A stretch of 64,000 bases of DNA from Lepeophtheirus salmonis (lineage: Eukaryota; Arthropoda; Copepoda; Siphonostomatoida; Caligidae). The notes beneath the pieces are model-generated. The model was not told the origin of the DNA. It searched no databases and was given only the letters and a program-made list of their open reading frames with translations. The stretch is taken from assembly GCF_016086655.4 (NCBI RefSeq), contig NC_052142.2:8622422-8686421 (forward strand), in the 5' to 3' direction. This document shows positions 57,171 through 64,000 of this stretch, piece by piece; position 1 is the stretch's first letter; each line of letters starts with the position of its first letter. The position numbers were made by a program, and so were the translations under genes.

Positions 57171-57594
57171 TGATACCAGTTTCTAATACAAAAACTGGCG
57201 ATTAAAAATTACTCACAATTATCAAGTCGTCTAAAAAATTACTTAATTACTTGAAACTAGTTCTAGTCTCGACTCATACAATCCTTATCATAAGTACTAA
57301 CATAAATTTTGATTTTATTTAAGAGTTTAGGAGCAGCTTTTTAAGTTGCAAGTAGAGTAGTGGAAATAAGTAAAATGCTAATTTATCAAATGTTCTAAAA
57401 TTTTGTTTGAGATACTCATGTTCTATGACTATCAAACACAAATTCAACGTCATCATTATTTGATACATTTATTACATATTTTTTAATGTATATTGTATAT
57501 CTTTAAAAAAAGCTATAGATTGTCAAAAAGAAAATAATAATTAATCAACAAAGACTATGTAACTATGATACATTATAACAAGATTGAAACTTAC

Positions 57595-58548
57595 CTCCTT
57601 CTCCATTACTGTAGTAAGAAGCTGACGCTGAAGTTCAATCACATTATTTATTTTAAGAACTTTTCGTATTTTCTCCCTAGTTATTTTAGTGCTTAAATTA
57701 GACTTTTTTAATGAAGATTGTGCCAAAAATTTGTTGTCGGATATTAATACTATCGCTGGTAAAGAACAAATATCCCCTAATTCCAATTTGTCAGTCTTTC
57801 CTATTTTAGACATACTCAATTCCGATAATTTTCTAGTATGTGATGATTCTGAAAAAGTATTTATTCCATTGATATGAAATGGAAGTTTTTTACAACAAGA
57901 CTCTGGAAGGGATTGTTTTTTTAATTTTTCAAAAGAACACTTTGGAGATGAGGATTTGCTACATTCGGCAGCCGAGGTTAACATTTCATTAGATGATGAA
58001 CAATAGTCTATCTTAATGGAGTTTTCACGATTCATTTTTTTCCTTGAATTGCAGGAAGGAACTCTCTTAATTTCGATATTTATACTATTATCATTAATTG
58101 AAGAAGGTTTATTACTTTGATCTACACTAGAAGACGACGTTCTTATTTGAACAGAATGAATGATATCATTGACTTTCTTTCTTTCTTCTTTTTTACATGA
58201 TGACATTTTAGATGGAACCTTAGCATAATTGTTACAGTGAGATTGTATTTCATTCATTACATAATTTGATAGGTCTCCCGAATTGCACTTATTTACAGAA
58301 TATTGATCCTGTAACTGACAAAGTGTTTTTTTTTTCTTGCTTGCTTGATTACATACATCAACAGAAGCATGATTCGATGACAATATTTTGTTCTTAATAG
58401 ATTCTGAAGGATTGGAAACAAGACCATTAGACTTTGATAAATAATGTGATTGTAAAGATGTTAAATCGTGATGATTGATATTTGCTTTATATTCTTGCTG
58501 ATGAATTTTTTCGCATTTATTTAATTCGGATAATTGGTCCATACAAAC
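57595..58548 (-). CDS. Coiled-coil gene, large Ser/Asn-rich exon
   Basis: 954 bp, 318 codons, beginning VCMDQLSELNKCEKIHQQEY and ending RKVLKINNVIELQRQLLTTVMEKE. The exon ends with a consensus donor GAG/GTAAGT. The middle is polar, with many Ser, Asn and Lys residues and short KK runs, and looks disordered. The start and end are helical and coiled-coil-like. It is joined in phase 0 to the upstream exon across a 34-base intron. No catalytic motif or known domain is recognised. Scaffold proteins of centrosomes or the cytoskeleton often look like this, but that is not evidence of function. Confidence 0.8.
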
Positions 58549-58582
58549 CTAAAACCATAATATTATTAAGAAAACTTAATAC

Positions 58583-59149
58583 CTCTGAAATTGTAATACG
58601 AACCCTGGCATCCTGCATATTCGTCATCTTTACTGTTTTTTTGTGTATGACATCTAGTAATAAAAATAACTCATCATCAATCACTTCATCTACAAGAAAA
58701 TGTTGATCACTGCTGATCCGTTCATCATGAAAAATTTGTTGCCCATGTGCAGAAATATTTTGTAGTAGCAAGTTCATAGAAGTTGAGTCTTTGAGATCAT
58801 GTGAGTTACCAAAACCCGAATCACTCACATTATTATGAAAGTGTATTGGACAACATTCGGATACTTTTGTATCTTTTGAAATTGCGGAAGATTTTCTGAC
58901 GCCATCGTAATTCCAAGATTGTGTTAATTCATTATTTATTATAAATTCACTACTGATTTCTTTATTACTTTCACAATTTTCTTGTACAAGATGCAAATTT
59001 TTCTCATTTACACTCTTAATTCTATTAATAGGATTGTTCACTACAATATTGGAGGACGGTCTTTTATTGACCTTTGACTGCAAATTTGGATAAGTTTCAA
59101 GGAGAATATTCTTGAATTCTAGTAGACTATTAACTTCACTCTGAAGTTC
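58583..59149 (-). CDS. Coiled-coil gene, upstream exon
   Basis: 567 bp, 189 codons, starting after acceptor CTCATTTTTAG. It opens ELQSEVNSLLEFKNILLETY (coiled coil), passes through a polar linker, and ends DELFLLLDVIHKKTVK...RVRITISE. The exon ends ACAATTTCAGAG/GTATTA in phase 0. Because it starts in phase 0 without a methionine, earlier exons must exist; none was placed with certainty. With the three downstream exons the visible protein is about 560 residues. The large uninterrupted frames in AT-rich DNA and the matching splice signals argue for a functional gene. Confidence 0.8.
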
Positions 59150-59935
59150 CTAAAAATGAGATAAAAATAAATTAATTTAATGAGTGAATGACATGCTTGC
59201 TTTATAAACAAAGTTATAAGAAATTAAACCAATTGCAAGCATGTAAACAAAATTGTATAAATAAATCTCGATATTTATGACTTTCAAGTCCAAAGTACAT
59301 TATCAACAAATATTAACTAACTTAATTTCGTCCGTTCAGTATTTATTTTTTTACCGATAAGAAACGATAAAAATCTCATAAATTATATAATGATGAAAAT
59401 GATGGCAAAACATTTTTGTCTGTGAAAGGGAAATTATTTGTATTAATTATAAAATAATTACAAGTAGAACAATTCTGATATTGACATATGTTTTGATTAT
59501 CGTTGGATACAAAATCCTTAACTGAGTATTTTTCTCATAGGTCTGGTTGTTAATTAATCTGTATTTATAGTAATTGGAAACTAATATTCACCTCAACGAC
59601 AACCTGAAGATTAAAAATACAATTTAAAAAACTTATATATAAGGGTTTAATGATTTCAAAAACTTTAATACGTATATTGTTTAAAGCTTGAAATAATCTC
59701 TTTTTTAGACTTAAAAAGAAAAACAACATATTTCTGTAAGATTTATAAATTAGCTCGTTAAAAAGGATCACAAAATATCTCTATACAATATGATAAGGTT
59801 GATGATGAATTTATACTTGTTTACCTTTTCTTTCTAATTATAAAGTGTATACCTTTCACTCTTTATTTTGTATGGAGTAATAAATGAACAATTGTTCAAT
59901 ACATTTTGATTTAATTTGAAAGGATATACCCTTAC

Positions 59936-60054
59936 CAATTACTGTCCCGGATATTAATCCCTCATTAAGGTTTATGATTGGTGATAGATCGGAAGAAGGT
60001 TCGGAAAACCCATTATAAACATTTGGAACGGAAGATTTGGGCAAACAAGTTATA
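59936..60054 (-). CDS. Candidate upstream exon, 119 bp
   Basis: Acceptor TTTTCTTCTTAAG and donor ATTG/GTAAGG are both strong. The only open frame reads ITCLPKSSVPNVYNGFSEPS and continues to ISGTVIG. It ends in phase 1, which does not fit the phase-0 start at 59149 unless another exon lies between. It could belong to the coiled-coil gene or to a decayed gene. Confidence 0.35.
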
Positions 60055-60668
60055 CTTAAGAAGAAAATTATTCAATTGCAAATTAAATTAGATCTTAGAT
60101 GAATTGGCTGTTGTTGGAAGTACAGTAGAATTTCAGGACATTGTTGTTTTCCTACTAGAAAGCCTTCCAAAGAGTTAGAATGTCCTGTTTACTACATTGG
60201 AAGCCTATGAAAAAGTTCAAAATTAGATACTGTCATTGGAAGATCAAGAAACGATGATCTAAAAGTGAATAAATCTGTCAAGCTTATAGATATCTTGTAA
60301 TGTCTCATAGAAAGAAGAAAAATTTACCTAAATGCTTAGAACATTTAAATATCGGAAATATTAAGAAAGACTGTCCGAAATATCTGACTTAAGTTTTCCA
60401 ATATAAGGAATATAAAAGAAACCAGGGATTTGATAATACCTATGGAATGAATGACTGACATAGTTTTAATATAGGACGTAGGATCAAGACCGAAGAGACA
60501 TGGATTGTAACTCTGGGGCAATATGTCATATGAAAAACTATGAAGAAGATTTTGAACAACTGTTACCACTTACAGAAAAATACTGGGTCAGCCTGAGAAA
60601 TAGTTACAAAATGGAAGATCAAGGGCATGGTATGCTATATTGATTATGAAAGTATTGAGATGAAGTAT

Positions 60669-61156
60669 CTTACATAGAAGCTAATATCCTTTCTATTTTT
60701 TCTTCAAGTTCTTTATAGTTATAGAATATACTTTATATTTCAATTTTTCTTAAATTTCTTTTAAAAAAAGGTCGATTTTGATTGATTTTTTGTCTTAATA
60801 TATATTACAATAATATTCCGAAGAAAAAAATTGAAATGTGTGTAATGATTTTTACTAATAAAAATTGTAAGAATGTAGATGAAAGTGGATTAAAACAAGT
60901 TTATAGATGCTTCATATTCAAATAGTTGAACTCATAAGTGAGTCCTTTTTTCCAAAACATTATTCCCGCCACCTAACCAGCTTATTATATTTAAATTTTC
61001 TAATACACATTAAAAACTAAATTGGCCAAAAACCAATCAAAATCGACCTTTTTTAAAGAATTAAAAAAAATTTGAAATATAAGGTATATTCTATAACTTG
61101 AACTCGGATATACAGCACAGGAAAATTAATAAAAAAGATATTAGCTTCTAAGTAAG
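60669..61156. mobile_element. Inverted-repeat MITE inside copia
   Basis: The left arm (about 60669-60800) and the reverse complement of the right arm (about 61020-61156) share CTTAC.TAGAAGCTAATATC, GTTATAGAATATAC.TTATA and AAAGGTCGATTTTGATTG. Arms are about 130 bp in a 488-bp element with no frame. It separates copia protease from integrase sequence. Target duplication was not identified, so the superfamily is open. Confidence 0.7.
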
Positions 61157-61560
61157 GTCCATCATTTTACTCGATTTTTGTGTGGTTATAAACATTTTTT
61201 ATTAATTGTAATCATTATTAAATAATAAAAAAATTCATTTTTCAAGGGCTGAAATGTTTGTATCCATTTATATTTACTTTGATTTTCATCTATAGAGTTA
61301 TTTGATGTCGAAATATGGCACTTATTCGTAGTAGCACCCTAAAAACATTATTTTTTTTAAAGGCATAAAAACCCTAAACAATAACCGTTTAAAGTTATAA
61401 TGGTCATATTCGGGGGGTTTTATGTTTTAAATAGCTATAATAAATATGGCTTTCAGCCTGCAGGGCAAAATGCTGTTGTATGGTGTACTACTTTAAATTT
61501 CAAATATAAAAAAATCACTGACATAGACAAAAACAAGAATCGATTAATGGTGGCAACTTA
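61157..61560. other. Unassigned sequence between the MITE and copia integrase
   Basis: No copia motif was recognised here. A G-run near 61413 and AT-rich flanks give no clue to function. Confidence 0.4.
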
Positions 61561-63283
61561 AGTCCATGGATTGGATCACGTTGATTGCAGATCATACTCT
61601 GATAACGCAATGATGGCTGGAAGCAAGATTATTCAATAATTTAGAAAAATTCCATCAAAGATTTGGAAATCTTGAATCTCATGGAATTATATTACTAATT
61701 CAGAAAGTAATTAGCATTGGTTTAAATCTTGATGAAGTTCCGTGTCAATCCTGGTATAAGGCACATTTGGAAGGAAAAATGAGGAAAAAAATCTTCCCAA
61801 ATAAATCTTTTAGAAGAGCAAATGGTATTCTAAAACTAATTTATAGTGATATTTGTGAATCCTTTAAAAATCTCTCAATGAGTCATTGTAAATATTTTGT
61901 TTCGTTATCGATGATACTATGTCATAAGAGCAATAGTGAATTTTATGAAAATTTGGACAATGGAAAATCTGGTTGAAAAGGACACATGCAACAATGTAAA
62001 AATACTATTCAAGTTCATTTGAAGAATGTCTTATAAATTACAAATGACTGTTGAAAGAAAGACAGAACTCAATTGAGTAGACGAGATGATTAATCATATT
62101 ATTATTGAATGTGTGGGATTATTGATACCTGATAATGGTTAACCTAAGAATTTTTGGGCTGGAATGTTGTCAACTTTGTTATATATAAGAAAATGTTAAA
62201 AGATCAACTCCAATAGATGCCTGGAAAAGGAAGAAATAAGATATTTGTGATTTTAGGAGATTTGGATGTACAGCACATAAATTTGTATAAAAAGAAAAGA
62301 AAGAAGCAAGTTACATTGCTAAAAGCAAGATAATGATTATACTTTACCATATAGATGGACTTATGGTATATCGTGTTTAAGATTAAGAAAAGAGGAAAAT
62401 TGTTAACAGCGCCATATTTCATAATAATCCAATTCATAATTTGAGGTATCACCACTTCATGGTTTTTTAAAGTGATAATAACAAGATCCAATATGAATTA
62501 CTATCGAAATCAGAATCAATGTAAATTACAAAACAAAAAAAAACTGTTAGTTTCAACTTTAATCCAAGACTTTTTGATGATAAATAAATTAGAGGAATGC
62601 AATTTTTAGATATCATTGAGGTCCTGGATGTAAAATAGTGCAAAAATTTCCTTCATTGGATGAAGGTTTATTGTTTTTTAAAACAAGAAACCGGACGAAT
62701 TTTTCCTATCTCGTTGTGTTTATTACAAATGTTTGTAGTTCACTAAGTCAAGAGCATGATGAAGCATTGTATATAATTTTAAGTTATCTACAGGAAAATT
62801 TTGATAATGGAATTTGTTACCATGGTCAAGAAACTGGTGAACTAATTGGATAATAGGGTTCTGATTGGGATGGTAATTGCAGTGATAGAAGATCTGCTTC
62901 AGATTATATGTTTAAAATTGAAGAGGAGTCAGACACAAAAATCCGTTTCTTTATCTACTACTGAGCCCATACTTATCATGCCTTTCAGAGTTGATTGCCT
63001 TAGCCTAAGTACTATCATTGAGGAGTTGCATGTTTATTTTTGTATATTAAGTTGCGTTACATTTTATGCAAAGTCATTTAACATATATTATCTTGAATAT
63101 ATAATATGGAAGTAACTTGAGAGGAGGTGAAGAATTATTGCTAAGTGCAAAATCCTAATAACTGCAATTAATTTCATAACAATGCACAGTCGGTAATTAC
63201 TGATAATTACAGTTAAGAATCTTTAAACACTTTAATTAAAAAAATATTAAGTGGATTTTATGTTATAAAATTGATACGTGAAA

Positions 63284-64000
63284 ATGATTGGACGAGATGA
63301 TGACTTCAGGAAGTTATCACCTAGTAAGAGGGCTCAAGTCACGAAAGCTGTTAATAGCATAAACAGTTTTCGTAAATCCATATTAGCACGGAAAACTTCT
63401 AAAGGTAAATTATTCATAGATGAAGCAAGAATTCGTCTTCAAAAAAGCCTATGAATAATTGGAGGAACATTATAAGGAATTGATGGATAAATCCAGATCT
63501 AACAGATTTTTATAATACCCAATTGGAGGAATATAATACCAAATAACAAGAAACGCTGGAGAAGCTTTCAAATACTATTTCTTTTGAATCAGCAACTAGC
63601 TAAACCAACTTTAAATAAATAAACCCCCCCGAACCTTCTAGTAGTAACAACATTATCCATATTGATAACTCTTATCTACCTTTCAATTTAACAAAGAATC
63701 ATAATCCTCATGAATTAGCTGAATGGGTCAAAAGTTTCAAGAGTTACTATACTCAAAATTCAATTGATAAATTTCCCCTGCACGTTCAACATACTCACTT
63801 CTACAAGGGAATCTATGCTAGTCTAAGAGCGAGAATAAGTCCTAATATATAAGGTGCTACTCCTGTTTTTTCTGAGGTTAAAAATGGATGTGTAAAAGCT
63901 TTAGAGGATGAATTTCTGCATTTGTACCCTCCATTCTAAAGAAGATAAGATTTTTGTCAATATTCCCAAGGATCTGGACAATCATGTGTCGATTTTGTTG
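63284..64000 (+). pseudogene. LTR-retrotransposon gag region, truncated by the window end
   Basis: The ATG frame at 63284 reads MIGRDDDFRKLSPSKRAQVT and breaks at a stop near 63452. Later frames carry NPHELAEWVKSFKSYY near 63710 and RISPNI, ALEDEFLHLY and a QG...DF pattern at the edge. This resembles a gypsy or BEL gag capsid. It begins about 100 bases after the copia tail, so it is a separate insertion whose pol lies beyond 64000. Several stops show decay. Confidence 0.5.

Larger units (their letters stand above)
46664..57594 (-). other. 10.9-kb intron filled with transposon debris
   Basis: Bounded by donor GAG/GTAAGT at 57595/57594 and acceptor TTATAG at 46664. Inside are gypsy fragments (52.4 and 56.4-57.2 kb), a LINE remnant (53.5-54.3 kb), R1 copy B (54.8-55.9 kb) and an unexplained coding-like block (50.3-50.6 kb). 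The rest, including 46.7-50.3 and 50.65-52.3 kb, is AT-rich without recognised features. Confidence 0.5.
60070..63190 (+). pseudogene. Decayed Ty1/copia retrotransposon polyprotein
   Basis: Copia-type segments appear in family order. Gag: VVFLLESLPKS near 60150 and a damaged zinc knuckle ending IKKDC. Protease: CNSGAICHMKNYEEDF near 60500, where the family has DSGATCHM. Integrase: FPNKSFRRANGILKLIYSDI near 61795 and later GLPKNFWAGM-like. RT tail and RNase H: SYLQENFDNGICYHGQETGE near 62790, SLSTTE near 62955. Most of RT is deleted. Many frameshifts and stops occur, and a MITE interrupts it. Flanking LTRs were not found. Confidence 0.75.

Noticed and set aside
60345..60569. 74-codon minus frame
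   Set aside because: Antisense to copia gag and protease remnants.

Overview
The window is AT-rich eukaryotic DNA: long low-coding stretches, spliced genes, and many decayed class I and class II transposons. The transposon mix (DD37D maT-type mariner, Merlin, R2-like, Ty3/gypsy, Ty1/copia) and an arthropod-type LAMMER kinase suggest an arthropod. A caligid copepod (sea louse) would fit, but the species is an inference. There are no operons and no bacterial features.

Layout. 1-5.2 kb: a mariner fragment and an unnamed repeat family (R1), one copy of which is split by a maT transposon with TIRs and a TA duplication. 5.2-15 kb: mostly unique AT-rich DNA with a hAT-like MITE, a Merlin transposase remnant and a 256-bp inverted piece of a kinase gene. 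15.4-17.4 kb: an intact, intronless LAMMER (CLK/Doa) kinase, the clearest host gene. 19.9-21.7 kb: an R2-like non-LTR element. 23.08-26.70 kb: a decayed Ty3/gypsy element bounded by LTRs and a CTTTT duplication, followed by a second gypsy pol fragment (to 28.2 kb) and a BED-finger transposase scrap (30.3 kb). 33.04-38.31 kb: a nearly complete Ty3/gypsy element on the minus strand, with LTRs, PBS, PPT, GTTAA duplication, gag, protease, RT, RNase H and integrase, broken by a few frameshifts. 38.8-40.4 kb: a foldback structure built from short tandem repeats. 42.09-43.31 kb: a 1.2-kb non-autonomous LTR element with a CTAAG duplication.

46.4-59.15 kb: four joined minus-strand exons of an unrecognised coiled-coil protein. 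The model has a 10.9-kb intron loaded with transposon debris and a proposed 34-nt intron. The 5' part is unresolved. 60-63.2 kb: a decayed Ty1/copia element invaded by an inverted-repeat MITE. From 63.28 kb a third gag region runs off the window.

How it fits together: only the LAMMER kinase and the coiled-coil gene look like functional host loci. The rest records successive insertions. R1 copy B is a paralogous empty site for the maT insertion in copy A, and the MITE lies inside copia. The two LTR elements at 23 kb and 42 kb share a serine-tRNA-type primer site. All calls come from reading the sequence; no database search was run.
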